Assembly: GCF_943914685.1 (NCBI RefSeq)
Contig: NZ_CALUCZ010000014.1
Coordinates: 1-64,000, forward strand
Direction: 5' to 3'
Source of the DNA: an uncultured Mobiluncus sp.
GTDB taxonomy: Bacteria; Actinomycetota; Actinomycetes; Actinomycetales; Actinomycetaceae
Length of the DNA stretch: 64,000 bases
Part shown: piece after piece, positions 1 through 8,291 of the stretch
Numbering within the stretch: position 1 is the first letter of the stretch
Layout: every line of letters begins with the position of its first letter
The notes under the pieces: model-generated
Told to the model about the DNA's origin: nothing
The model's input: only the letters and a program-made list of their open reading frames with translations
The model's database searches: none
Position numbers and translations under genes: made by a program

Positions 1-74
1 CCTATAGCTCAGTTGGCTAGAGCGCCACGTTTACACCGTGGATGTCGGGGGTTCGAGTCCCTCTGGGTCCACCA
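1..74 (+). tRNA. tRNA-Val (anticodon TAC), 5' end cut by window
   Basis: The clover leaf can be folded by eye. The anticodon stem is CCACG/CGTGG around the loop TTTACAC, giving anticodon TAC, which reads the valine codon GTA. The T arm starts GGGGG TTCGAGT, and the acceptor strand TGGGTCC is followed by discriminator A and an encoded CCA at 72-74. The acceptor 5' strand begins CCTA at position 1, so three bases (expected GGA) lie outside the window. Confidence 0.93.
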
Positions 75-76
75 GT

Positions 77-115
77 GTTTTGTGAGGATGGGGTTTATCC
101 CCATCCTCACAAAAC
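77..115. terminator. 17-bp perfect hairpin after tRNA-Val
   Basis: A perfect 17-bp stem (77-93 with 99-115) closes a five-base loop, TTTAT, starting 3 nt after the tRNA CCA end. The 3' side runs into AATTTA and not a clean T tract. It could terminate or process the tRNA transcript and would work from either side. It is also the exact centre of a larger palindrome (49-143). Confidence 0.7.
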
Positions 116-125
116 AATTTACGGG

Positions 126-143
126 CCAGAGGGACTCGAACCC
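126..143 (-). repeat. Inverted 18-bp copy of the tRNA-Val T-arm/acceptor segment
   Basis: Bases 126-143 are the exact reverse complement of 49-66, the T arm and the first acceptor bases of tRNA-Val. No anticodon or D arm can be built next to it on the minus strand, so it is not a functional tRNA. It may be a scar of an element that recombined in the tRNA 3' end, or the end of a decayed convergent tRNA gene. Confidence 0.7.
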
Positions 144-259
144 GTGAGGGGCAACGCCGCGGGAAATGCTGTTTTGCTCAATATATGTCAGGCGTAACTC
201 ACCAGCGACAAAGCCAGAGGGGGCTGGTAAAATGTCAGTAAAGGGAAGGGGATGTGGCG

Positions 260-541
260 ATGGTAAGCAATGAATATGAGGACTATTCCGACTCGGTTCT
301 CTATGACGTGTTCTATGAAGCCGGGACCATGCTGGGAGGTTGGCTTTCGGCCCGGCAGGTTGCGGCTCTCAAAGACGGTAACCGTGCTTTAGCTGGCCGA
401 TACGAGCAAGAACGATTTCAGTTAGATGAGGAACGCTCGCGAGTCGGCGCCCATGACCGCGCAGCGCAAATTGCCATGATTAAAAAATGGCACGCACGCC
501 GTGAGGAACTTGATTCTTCCGAATTGTTAGTAGCTATGTGA
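260..541 (+). CDS. Putative antitoxin partner of the zeta-type toxin
   Basis: A 93-aa charged, probably helical protein lies immediately upstream of the zeta-type kinase, and its stop codon overlaps the toxin start. I do not recognise its family; the antitoxin role is inferred from position alone. The reading frame is open from a GTG at 254, but the purine-rich AAGGGAAGGGG at 241-251 sits 8 nt before the ATG at 260 and only 2 nt before that GTG, so 260 is the better start. The second half (about residues 50-85) is rich in Arg, Glu and Lys and could bind the toxin or DNA. It shares no obvious similarity with the epsilon or PezA antitoxins. Confidence 0.6.
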   Translation: MVSNEYEDYSDSVLYDVFYEAGTMLGGWLSARQVAALKDGNRALAGRYEQERFQLDEERSRVGAHDRAAQIAMIKKWHARREELDSSELLVAM

Positions 542-1362
542 TGACGCCAGATGAATTGCAAGCGTTATGGGAACTGTTAGTTAAACCTGATGTATTCAGG
601 AAAATTGAATCTGTTGAAAACCCGGTGACGATTTTTCTGGGCGGTCAGCCGGGGGCTGGGAAAACCCAAGGCAAGAATTATGCCTTGGCGCAGTATCCCC
701 CTGATACTGTTGCGGAAATCATCGGTGATGACTTTCGCCGCCACCACCCAGACTACGAGTATCTCATTACCCACGAGCCTTTGAAGATGCCAGACGTCAC
801 CGCCCCAGCGTCCGGCGCGTGGGTCGGTATGTGTGTGGAATATGCAGAAGCGAACCGGATTTCGTTTCTCGTTGAGGGCACGTGGCGCAATGCCGCAACT
901 GTTCTCGACACTGCGCGTCGCGCCAAAGAGTTGGGGCGTCAAACTCACGCTGTGGTGCTTGCGGTTCCTCCCTTGGTTTCGTTGGCGGGTATCGCGGAGC
1001 GTTTCTATCGGGATATGCTGCGAGGATTTCCGGCTCGGTGGACACCGCCTACCGCGCACGATGTGACCGTGGATAGCCTGGTGCAAAACATTGGCGAGAT
1101 TGTGAACGCCACGTTTAGCGGCGAACCGATGATTGACCGTTTCACGGTTACGAATCGTAGCGGGGAAATTCTCTATGACGGTGCCGCCTGCGCGGATGCG
1201 GTGGCTATCTTTCAGGAACACTTTGAACGTCCCCTGACTTTGTCTGAGCAAAAGATTGTTCGGGATACGTTGGCGATTTGTGAACAGGGTCATATGCGGT
1301 TCACTGCTGACGATGCATCTGCTGCTGACGTGCTTAATCGGCTGCGACAAGGCATTGGATAG
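541..1362 (+). CDS. Zeta toxin family kinase
   Basis: A 273-aa protein with the zeta/PezT P-loop fold. It has a Walker A motif, GGQPGAGKT, near residues 34-42, followed by GDDFRRHHPDY, which matches the region of zeta toxins holding the catalytic Asp and substrate-binding residues. Known family members phosphorylate UDP-N-acetylglucosamine and block cell-wall synthesis. The gene starts inside the stop codon of the preceding 93-aa gene (GTG at 538 or ATG at 541), the translational coupling typical of toxin-antitoxin pairs. Its position just after a tRNA gene suggests acquisition. The substrate is inferred from family; some chromosomal zeta-like kinases differ. Confidence 0.85.
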   Translation: MTPDELQALWELLVKPDVFRKIESVENPVTIFLGGQPGAGKTQGKNYALAQYPPDTVAEIIGDDFRRHHPDYEYLITHEPLKMPDVTAPASGAWVGMCVEYAEANRISFLVEGTWRNAATVLDTARRAKELGRQTHAVVLAVPPLVSLAGIAERFYRDMLRGFPARWTPPTAHDVTVDSLVQNIGEIVNATFSGEPMIDRFTVTNRSGEILYDGAACADAVAIFQEHFERPLTLSEQKIVRDTLAICEQGHMRFTADDASAADVLNRLRQGIG

Positions 1363-1405
1363 AAACCTACAAAAGCTCTGTTTCCCGATAGTAGTTAGAA
1401 TGGAT

Positions 1406-1422
1406 ACTCTGGGCACCAGAGT
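1406..1422. terminator. Short hairpin downstream of zeta toxin gene
   Basis: A perfect 7-bp stem, ACTCTGG/CCAGAGT, with loop GCA lies 44 nt after the toxin stop. No T tract follows, so termination is only possible. Confidence 0.35.
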
Positions 1423-1569
1423 CATCATCAGAAAGCAGACTATCGTTGATCGTTAACCGTGTCCTTTCCGAACATTTTTACTCATAATTCCCCGCCAAAT
1501 TGCGGGGAAAACCCTGCCCAGTTTGTCCGATTCGCGCCCGAACACCCTCGACGCGATAGAGTAAACCCC

Positions 1570-2271
1570 GTGCGAGTGGAAAATTTGCTGCCCAGAGGGC
1601 TGGTGTCTTACCAGGAAGCGGACCGGATTCAGCGCGACACCTGGGCAAAGGTGCGGGACGGGGAACTGGACCACACCCTCATCTTGGGACAGTTCGAACC
1701 GACCTATACCGCCGGACGCAACACCCACGACTGCGATCTCATAAACAAAGACTTGCCGGTCATTCGCACCGACCGAGCCGGGTCGCTCACCTGGCACGGG
1801 CCGGGTCAGCTGGTGGTCTATCCGGTGGTTAGGCTGCGCGAGCCGGTGGACCTGATTGCCTACATTCGCGCGGTGGAAGGCGCGGTCATCGACGCGGTTC
1901 GCGACACTTGGGGCCTGGACGTTGAAATTGTGAAGGGCCGTGCGGGAGTGTGGCTGCGCTACCGAGACGCCGCGGGGCGCACCGCCGCCGAGCGGGGGAC
2001 GGGACGCGACCGCAAACTATGCGCCATCGGCTTGAAAGTCGTGCAAAACGCGACCCTGCACGGGCTAGCGCTCAACATTCACCCGGACTTCAACCGCGCG
2101 TTTACGGGCATCATTCCTTGCGGGCTAAACGATGCGGGGGTCACCTCCCTGTTCGAGGAGGGTATCGAAACGGACTTCGACACCGCCGCAAAAGTCCTGG
2201 TGGACCAGCTCACCGCGAAACTCACCCCCCTGCTGGTTCCGTTTTCAAAAATTAGGGACCGAAGACCCTGA
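1570..2271 (+). CDS. lipB: Octanoyl-[acyl-carrier-protein]:protein N-octanoyltransferase LipB
   Basis: LipB moves octanoyl groups from acyl-carrier protein to lipoyl domains, the first step of endogenous lipoate synthesis. The 233-aa product carries the family signature RAGSLTWHGPGQ (about 69-80), the catalytic Lys in RKLCAIG (Lys149) and the acyl-thioester Cys in IIPCG (Cys184). The open frame extends upstream to 1459, but those 37 residues do not look like LipB. A -10 box TAGAGT at 1557-1562 lies exactly 7 nt before the GTG at 1570, supporting a leaderless start there. lipA, which inserts the sulfurs, lies 2 kb downstream on the same strand, separated by a flavoprotein gene. Confidence 0.92.
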   Translation: MRVENLLPRGLVSYQEADRIQRDTWAKVRDGELDHTLILGQFEPTYTAGRNTHDCDLINKDLPVIRTDRAGSLTWHGPGQLVVYPVVRLREPVDLIAYIRAVEGAVIDAVRDTWGLDVEIVKGRAGVWLRYRDAAGRTAAERGTGRDRKLCAIGLKVVQNATLHGLALNIHPDFNRAFTGIIPCGLNDAGVTSLFEEGIETDFDTAAKVLVDQLTAKLTPLLVPFSKIRDRRP

Positions 2272-2304
2272 CGCGGACCAGGGAAGTGGTCTAGCATTTA
2301 GCTT

Positions 2305-4113
2305 ATGAACACAAAGAAGTCTTCAGCTCGTAAACCCTTTGGCCGTCCCAGCAAAGATACCTACGACGTCATCGTCGTTGGTTCCGGAGCTGCCGGTCTG
2401 TCCGCTTCTCTGACCGCCGCGAGGCGTGGTCTGAAAGTTTTGATGGTCGAAAAAAGCGACCAGTGGGGAGGTTCGACCTCCAAATCCGCCGGCATGGTGT
2501 GGGTACCCGGAAACAACGTTTTCGCCCGACTCGGAGGCTCGGATTCCACTGACCTGGGCCGCCAGTACATGAAAGCAACGGTGGGGGACTGCACCAGCGA
2601 TGAAATGATTGACACCTTCCTGGAGGAAGGCAAGAAGTGCATGGACTTCCTCACCGCTTCGTGCCCCTATCTGGAGTTTAGGCGGATGGAAGGCTACCCC
2701 GACTATTGGCTGGACGCCCCGGGCGCGGCCAAAACCGGGCGCGGCGTCGAAGCGGGCGCTTTCGATACCCGCCTGTTGGGACCGTGGGAGAAAACGCACG
2801 TCAAAGCGTACTTCCGTCCGATGTCTCCGGTGGATATGAACTCCTATGATTCGGCCGATTTGCTGCTGGCCATGACTGACCTGCGCCCCTGGGTGCGAGG
2901 CATGAAACTGTTGTGGCGCAACCTGAAACACTTTGCCAAAGGTGAGCGCCCGCTCACCATGGGCGCGGGATTGACCGCTGCCATTATGTACTCCGTCCTG
3001 CGTGAGGGAGTGGAAGTGAAACTGCAAAACGCCCTGGTCGACTTCCTCACCGAGGGCGGCGATGCAGGCAAGAAAGGCAAAGGGGAGGAGCGCGTGACCG
3101 GCGTCGTGCTGGAACACAAAGGCACCCGGTACCAAATCAACGCGACCCACGGCGTTATCTTGGCTTGTGGCGGCTTTGAACGCAACGAGGCGATGCGGCA
3201 AAAGTACCAGCGCCACCCCATCACCGGCACCTGGACCGTGGGCGTGGAGGGCAACACGGGCGACGGCATCGAACTGGGCATGAAACATGGCGCGGCCATC
3301 GACAACATGGCTGACGCCATCTGGTCGCCGGTCATTAAGCTGCCGCGCACCGAGGGGTTCCAGCCCATCGTGATTGAGGACGAGGAACGTTTCATCATTC
3401 CCGACCGTTCCTTGCCGCACACCCTGATGGTCAACGGCAAGGGCAAGCGGTTCATGAACGAAGCCCTGCCCTATTGCGCGGCCGGTCAAGGCCTGTACGG
3501 CGGTGTCTTTGGGAAAGGCGAGGGTGACGCCGAAAACATGCCGGCATGGCTGATTTTCGATCAGCAGTTCCGTGACAAATACTTCTTTGCCTACGGTCAC
3601 ATGCCCCGCGTAGAACTGCCCGACATCTATTACGAATCCGGCGCCCTGGTGCGCCGCGACACCCTGGATGAGCTGGCCGAAGCTATCGACGTGCCGCCAG
3701 ACGCCCTAGCCGAGACGATTGAGCGGTTCAACGGTTTCGCTGACCGCGGCATCGACGAGGACTTCCATCGTGGCGAAAACGAACACGACAAGTTCTATGC
3801 CAACCGCTACCATCAACCGAACCCCTCGCTGGGACGCTTGGAGAAAGGCCCGTTCTATGCCACCCAGGTGTACCCCGGCGACATCGGCACGGCCGGTGGT
3901 TTGGTCATCGACACCAAAGCCCGCGTCACGCGTGAGGACGGCAGCGTTATCCCCGGCCTGATGGCGGCTGGCAACACGACCAAGTCGGTCATCGGCCACA
4001 CCTACACTGCCGGAGGCACCTCCATCGGGGCCGCGCTGGTCTTTGGTTACATCGCCGCCAACACCGCTGCTGATGAGGCTTTCGCCGACAATCCGGTGTT
4101 CGTAGCGCGCTAG
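2305..4113 (+). CDS. FAD-binding dehydrogenase, KstD/fumarate reductase flavoprotein family
   Basis: A 602-aa flavoprotein with an N-terminal Rossmann FAD motif, VVGSGAAGLSAS (about 24-35), the adjoining GGSTSKSAGMVWVPGN segment, and a C-terminal FAD-closing stretch, HTYTAGGTSIGAA. The overall pattern resembles 3-ketosteroid delta-1-dehydrogenases and fumarate-reductase-like flavoproteins. The substrate cannot be deduced. There is no Shine-Dalgarno sequence; TAGCAT at 2292-2297 lies 7 nt before the ATG, so the message is probably leaderless. It stands alone between lipB and lipA and is followed by a strong terminator. Confidence 0.8.
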   Translation: MNTKKSSARKPFGRPSKDTYDVIVVGSGAAGLSASLTAARRGLKVLMVEKSDQWGGSTSKSAGMVWVPGNNVFARLGGSDSTDLGRQYMKATVGDCTSDEMIDTFLEEGKKCMDFLTASCPYLEFRRMEGYPDYWLDAPGAAKTGRGVEAGAFDTRLLGPWEKTHVKAYFRPMSPVDMNSYDSADLLLAMTDLRPWVRGMKLLWRNLKHFAKGERPLTMGAGLTAAIMYSVLREGVEVKLQNALVDFLTEGGDAGKKGKGEERVTGVVLEHKGTRYQINATHGVILACGGFERNEAMRQKYQRHPITGTWTVGVEGNTGDGIELGMKHGAAIDNMADAIWSPVIKLPRTEGFQPIVIEDEERFIIPDRSLPHTLMVNGKGKRFMNEALPYCAAGQGLYGGVFGKGEGDAENMPAWLIFDQQFRDKYFFAYGHMPRVELPDIYYESGALVRRDTLDELAEAIDVPPDALAETIERFNGFADRGIDEDFHRGENEHDKFYANRYHQPNPSLGRLEKGPFYATQVYPGDIGTAGGLVIDTKARVTREDGSVIPGLMAAGNTTKSVIGHTYTAGGTSIGAALVFGYIAANTAADEAFADNPVFVAR

Positions 4114-4134
4114 CCCGACCGGGTAACAGACTTT

Positions 4135-4174
4135 CCGGGAACTTCACCGCGTGGTGAGGTTCCCGGATTGTTTT
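4135..4174 (+). terminator. Rho-independent terminator after the flavoprotein gene
   Basis: A 14-bp stem (4135-4148 with 4153-4166, one G-T wobble) with a GCGT loop is followed by ATTGTTTT. Confidence 0.8.
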
Positions 4175-4202
4175 GTCGCGTGTGTACTGTCGCGTGTGTA
4201 CT
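4175..4202 (+). repeat. Two tandem 14-bp repeats upstream of lipA
   Basis: GTCGCGTGTGTACT occurs twice head to tail (4175-4188, 4189-4202), and a partial third copy (ATCGCG) follows. It lies between the terminator and the lipA promoter region. Confidence 0.75.
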
Positions 4203-4286
4203 ATCGCGAGAACGGTGGCGGGGCCGGCGGAAATCGTGGGTAAAATGGACAGAGAATGTCCCCAAACCGACTGAGGGAGAGCCACT

Positions 4287-5321
4287 ATGTCCACGCTGGA
4301 GTCCGCGCAGCACCGAAAACCGTTGCGCCTGGAAGTGGCCAACGCACGCCAACCTCGTGAGAACCATCCGCGCTGGCTGCGGGTGGTGGCAAAATCCGGG
4401 CCGGAATACCAGGAAATGCGTTCCCTCATGCAGGGGGCGGGGCTGCACACGGTTTGCGCCGAAGCGGGATGCCCCAACATTTTTGAATGTTGGGAAGACC
4501 GGGAGGCGACTTTCCTCATTGGCGGGGCCGTGTGTACGCGCCGGTGCGGGTTTTGCGACGTGGCTTCGGGTAAGCCGGAGGGCTACGACCGTGACGAGCC
4601 GCGTCGTCTCGCGGAAACGGTCAAGCATCTGGGGCTGAAGTATGTGACGGTCACCGGGGTGTCTCGCGACGACCTGGAAAACGGGGCGTCGTGGCTCTAT
4701 GCCGAGTCCGTACGCCAGATTCGCGCGCTCTGTCCCGAAACCGGAGTGGAACTGCTGGTCGATGATTTTCAAGGCAAATCTGCCGCCCTGGAGGAAGTTT
4801 TTGCCAGCGAGCCCCAAGTTTTTGGCCACAACTTGGAAACTGTGGCCCGCCTGATGCACACGGTGCGTCCCGCGTTCACCTACGCGCGCTCCCTGGACGT
4901 CATCACCCAAGCCAAACAGTTCGGGCTCATCACGAAGTCGAACCTGATGCTGGGACTGGGCGAAGAACCCGAGGAAATCGAAGCGACCATGCGCGACATG
5001 CTCGACGCGGGGGTAGATATCTTAACCCTGACCCAATACCTGCGCCCCTCCGAGCGGTACCTGCCGGTGGTGCGCTGGGTCAAGCCCGAAGAATTTGTGC
5101 AGCTCAAGGAGCTGGCGCTGGACATGGGGTTCGCCGCGTGCATGTCGGGGCCGCTGGTGCGTTCCTCGTACCGTGCCGGCAAGCTCTGGGCCCAGGCGAT
5201 GCGGCACTACGAGCGTTTCATTCCGCCCCAGTTCGCGCATCTGGAACAGGACCGCCCGCCGGCTCGTCAGGAAGCCGAAGCGGTCGTGGAACGGGAAAAA
5301 CAGCGGCAATCGCGCGCCTGA
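4287..5321 (+). CDS. lipA: Lipoyl synthase LipA (radical SAM)
   Basis: LipA inserts two sulfur atoms into protein-bound octanoyl chains using two 4Fe-4S clusters. The 344-aa sequence shows the auxiliary-cluster cysteines Cys57, Cys62 and Cys68 (CAEAGCPNIFEC), the radical-SAM motif CTRRCGFC (Cys83, 87, 90) and the C-terminal RSSY serine region. Length is normal for the family. A Shine-Dalgarno sequence, GAGGGAGA, precedes the ATG. TAAAAT at 4241-4246 may be the -10 of its own promoter, which suits separation from lipB by the flavoprotein gene and its terminator. Confidence 0.95.
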   Translation: MSTLESAQHRKPLRLEVANARQPRENHPRWLRVVAKSGPEYQEMRSLMQGAGLHTVCAEAGCPNIFECWEDREATFLIGGAVCTRRCGFCDVASGKPEGYDRDEPRRLAETVKHLGLKYVTVTGVSRDDLENGASWLYAESVRQIRALCPETGVELLVDDFQGKSAALEEVFASEPQVFGHNLETVARLMHTVRPAFTYARSLDVITQAKQFGLITKSNLMLGLGEEPEEIEATMRDMLDAGVDILTLTQYLRPSERYLPVVRWVKPEEFVQLKELALDMGFAACMSGPLVRSSYRAGKLWAQAMRHYERFIPPQFAHLEQDRPPARQEAEAVVEREKQRQSRA

Positions 5322-5345
5322 GGGTGCGGGCGGGCGATTCGGGGG

Positions 5346-7019
5346 TTATTGGAACAGTGCCAAAAGCCCTTGCCGATCAGGTTTTCCGTTCGAGTTCAAC
5401 GGTATGTGGTTCACGAGGCGCAAGGCTCGGGGGAGTTCCGCTTTCGTCAGGTAAGGGCGGGCGAAGTCTTGGAGTTGTTCCAAGTTGAGCGGTTCCGCGT
5501 TTTCGGTTGTGTCGGGGGTTTGCACCACCACCGCGGCCACGATTTCACCCCAAGTCGGGTCGGGAACTCCGACGACCCGCGCTTCTGACACCCCCGGATG
5601 GCGCGAGAGTACCGCGGCGACCCGCTGGGAGAACACCTTTTCCCCGCCGGAGTTAATCGTGTCGGTCAGGCGTCCCACCAGGTGAAGGAAACTGTCTGCA
5701 TCAAAAAAACCTAAATCCCCGGTCCGTAACCAGCCCGTTTGCGAGTCAATGAGGGCGGCGTTCAGTTCCGGATTGCGGAAGTATTCCCGCGTCACGCTGG
5801 GACCGCGGCATTCCAGCTGGCCAATGACCCCAGGTTCGACCGGTTTTCCCGCTCCATCAACAGCGCGCAGCTCAATGTGCGGAAACGCCCGGCCCACCGC
5901 CAGTTCGCGTCCCGCCATGACGTCCGTGGTCAGGGCGGCTCCCGACGCGCTTTGCTCTGTCATGCCCCAAATGTTGATGGGATTCCACCCCAAGCCAATC
6001 ATGTCAGCGGCCAGCTGTTCGTCCCACGGCGCGCCGCCCACCAGGGCTTTTGTGAACCGAGAGGTGTCTATCGGCCGCCCGGATTGTGCCGCCTGCCGGA
6101 CCGCGCGCACCAGCATCCGGTACATGGTCGGCACCGCGAACATCATCTCGACCCGATACTTCTCGATAGCGGCGAGAACAGTGGCCGCATCGAACTTCTC
6201 AAAAATGACGACCGTGCCGCCGTGGGAAAAAATATCCGTCGTCGTGCCGTTGAACCCGCCGATATGCGACAGGGGAGCCGTGACCGCCTCGACGGTGGCC
6301 GGAGAATACTCGAAAACTTCGCGGAAATTCGTGCAGCCCCACCACATGTTTTTGTACGTCAGCAGGGTGCCTTTCGGGTGAGCGGAGGTGCCGGAGGTAT
6401 AGATAATCGCTCCGGGCACATCGTCCCCGCATTCGGGCAGTTCGTCCAGCATTTTGGTGGCCGCGAGCGCCAACGTCACGGGCGGGGTTGAGTCGTCGCG
6501 CGGCTCTAGGCAATCCTCCAGGTCAGAGTACGTCACCAGGCGGGGGTGCGGGCCCGTGGTAGGGTCGCAGCCCGCCAGTTTTTCGTGCTGGACGGGGTCG
6601 CAAATAATGATTTTCGGTTCGCAATGCGCCAGGATTTTTGCCAACTCCGGGGCGGGGAGGTTTTGATCCAGCGGTACTGTAATCGCCGGAATGGCCGCGG
6701 CGGCCACGAAAGTCAGCAGATGCCACGGGGAGTTTTTCCCAATCACAACCACGCGCTCGCCGGGCGCAACGCCCCAAGACCGGAACTGGAGTGCCAGCTT
6801 GGTGGCGCACGCCAGCGTCTGAGCCACGTTCCAAGCCGGCGGGGCAAAACTGGGTTCAGCGATGGTCTCGGCGCTGACTCCCTGGGCAATCCAAATCATC
6901 GAAGTGCGCCCAGGATGGCGCAAAGCGGCTGCTTGCAGGAATTTCATCGGGGAATAATCGACCACTGTTGAATCATACCAAGATTGCTGGATTGGTAAGA
7001 CGAGCATAAGTCGCTCCAT
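5346..7019 (-). CDS. AMP-dependent acyl-CoA synthetase/ligase
   Basis: A 557-aa adenylate-forming enzyme that activates a carboxylic acid with ATP before transfer to CoA. It has the P-loop-like YTSGTSAHPKG (about 207-217), GWLRTGDLGFFD in the hinge region, a GGEKVFSQRV stretch, and the C-terminal catalytic lysine in NSNGKPDRQG (Lys546). The fatty or aromatic acid substrate is not evident. It converges with lipA, separated by 24 bp with no clear terminator. Several ATG codons (7019, 7007, 6944) could start it; none has a convincing Shine-Dalgarno site. Confidence 0.85.
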   Translation of the reverse strand: MERLMLVLPIQQSWYDSTVVDYSPMKFLQAAALRHPGRTSMIWIAQGVSAETIAEPSFAPPAWNVAQTLACATKLALQFRSWGVAPGERVVVIGKNSPWHLLTFVAAAAIPAITVPLDQNLPAPELAKILAHCEPKIIICDPVQHEKLAGCDPTTGPHPRLVTYSDLEDCLEPRDDSTPPVTLALAATKMLDELPECGDDVPGAIIYTSGTSAHPKGTLLTYKNMWWGCTNFREVFEYSPATVEAVTAPLSHIGGFNGTTTDIFSHGGTVVIFEKFDAATVLAAIEKYRVEMMFAVPTMYRMLVRAVRQAAQSGRPIDTSRFTKALVGGAPWDEQLAADMIGLGWNPINIWGMTEQSASGAALTTDVMAGRELAVGRAFPHIELRAVDGAGKPVEPGVIGQLECRGPSVTREYFRNPELNAALIDSQTGWLRTGDLGFFDADSFLHLVGRLTDTINSGGEKVFSQRVAAVLSRHPGVSEARVVGVPDPTWGEIVAAVVVQTPDTTENAEPLNLEQLQDFARPYLTKAELPRALRLVNHIPLNSNGKPDRQGLLALFQ

Positions 7020-7047
7020 GCAACGCTACGAGAATGTTAAAAAAGCA

Positions 7048-7077
7048 TTGACAGAATGCGTAATATGACTGTAAAAT
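7048..7077 (+). promoter_or_regulatory. Sigma-70-type promoter of the protease operon
   Basis: A perfect -35 TTGACA (7048-7053) is 18 bp from TAAAAT (7072-7077), about 28 nt upstream of the GAGGAG Shine-Dalgarno site of the protease gene. Confidence 0.7.
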
Positions 7078-7111
7078 TATAAATATATTTCCTAAAGCCG
7101 AGGAGAATATA

Positions 7112-8290
7112 ATGTATTCCAAAATAATATCCATTTTTGTAGTAGGATTTTCTCTGGTTTGTCTTGGAAATTCTCCGGCATTGGGTGTAGGCGATACTTC
7201 ACTGGTGAAGGATTCAATCAATTCACAGGATTTTATGACCAGATTCGAGCAAAAGTATCCTGAAATATTTTCTTTTGGTAAGTGGGATCAAGAAACGAAT
7301 AAATTTGTTATGGGAGTAAAAGGTGAGATGCCCCTAGAAGCAGAACTCGCTGCCAAAAAGTTTGCTACTGACTTCAAAGTTGATGAGAATACTGGTTATT
7401 CACAAAAAGAATTATTCGATGCAGCGGCCTTTCTGGTTCGGCATGTTGAAAGCACTGTCGGGGTAAAAGATTCGGATTTCGTATTTACAACCATTGATCC
7501 GACTACCCCTAGTATAGGTTTACAAATTGATAACTCTGTGAAGCAAAAACTCAAATCAGATTTGATTTTTGGTCTAGAGTCTATTTCTGACGATTTACAA
7601 GACAGAAGTGCCACAGACCTTGGCTCAAAATTGTTAAACACAGACAATCCTATACTCCTCGCAAAGCTCAAAATCGACGTGAATATGGGCAATGTTAAGC
7701 GAGAAGAACAGGCGCTTTATGGGGGCGGCCGTATCTCTGGTAATAATATCGGGTATTGCACCACAGGTTTTACCGCTTCTAAACCAGGATATCCGAGTGG
7801 TATTCTTACAGCTGGCCATTGTTTAGTAGGAACCTCACCGATAGTTTACGGGACGTCGAATTCAAAGATTGCCCTGACCAGGGTTACCCGGATAGTGAAT
7901 AATGCTGCGGATGCCGGTTTTCTCTCCGCCGCAGGCTACGTAACTGCACCTCAATTCTGGAGTCTTCCCAATGGCGGGTTAACCACTGTAACGTGGAAAT
8001 TTACACCTTCTATCGGGCAAAAGCTTGCTTTCAAAGGCGAAACATCATCACGTCGGATATACGATTCTGTGTCGGGGTATGTTTGCGGAGGCGTTCCAGG
8101 ATGCGGAATGATGTACACGAAGAGAGGAGTTACGTTGGGTGGAGATTCCGGTGGACCATGGTTTAGCAGTGGTGGAGCCGCAGGTATACATGGAGGACTC
8201 GTTACAATGTCGGATGGAACTTCTCACTCTTACTTTTCGACGATATCAAAAGCTGAATCGGTAACAGGTACGACCATAAAGTTAGGCTAA
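7112..8290 (+). CDS. Secreted trypsin-like serine protease (S1 family, with propeptide)
   Basis: A 392-aa exported protein. A signal peptide of about 26 residues is followed by a propeptide of about 180 residues and a chymotrypsin-fold domain. The catalytic triad is visible: His236 in LTAGHC, Asp268 in NAADAGF and Ser346 in GGDSGGP. Cys216/237 and Cys325/331 could form the usual disulfides. The long pro-region and domain resemble the streptogrisin/alpha-lytic group. The gene and its partner are clearly richer in A and T than the flanking genes, which suggests recent acquisition. A GAGGAG site precedes the ATG. The lipoprotein gene follows after one base, so the two are almost certainly co-transcribed. 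The target substrate is unknown. Confidence 0.85.
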   Translation: MYSKIISIFVVGFSLVCLGNSPALGVGDTSLVKDSINSQDFMTRFEQKYPEIFSFGKWDQETNKFVMGVKGEMPLEAELAAKKFATDFKVDENTGYSQKELFDAAAFLVRHVESTVGVKDSDFVFTTIDPTTPSIGLQIDNSVKQKLKSDLIFGLESISDDLQDRSATDLGSKLLNTDNPILLAKLKIDVNMGNVKREEQALYGGGRISGNNIGYCTTGFTASKPGYPSGILTAGHCLVGTSPIVYGTSNSKIALTRVTRIVNNAADAGFLSAAGYVTAPQFWSLPNGGLTTVTWKFTPSIGQKLAFKGETSSRRIYDSVSGYVCGGVPGCGMMYTKRGVTLGGDSGGPWFSSGGAAGIHGGLVTMSDGTSHSYFSTISKAESVTGTTIKLG

Positions 8291-8291
8291 G

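Noticed and set aside
126..143. A second tRNA gene on the minus strand
   Set aside because: Only the T-arm sequence matches; no anticodon stem, D arm or acceptor 5' strand can be found in the following 60 bases.
577..1428. Long minus-strand frame of 283 codons
   Set aside because: It is the shadow of the zeta toxin gene, has no recognisable domain and no ribosome site.
1459..1569. Longer N-terminus for LipB
   Set aside because: The extra 37 residues do not resemble LipB, and a -10 box is placed exactly for the GTG at 1570.
2323..3600. Minus-strand frame of 425 codons
   Set aside because: It lies wholly within the flavoprotein gene, and its composition (His/Gln/Arg-rich) is typical of antisense translation of GC-rich DNA.
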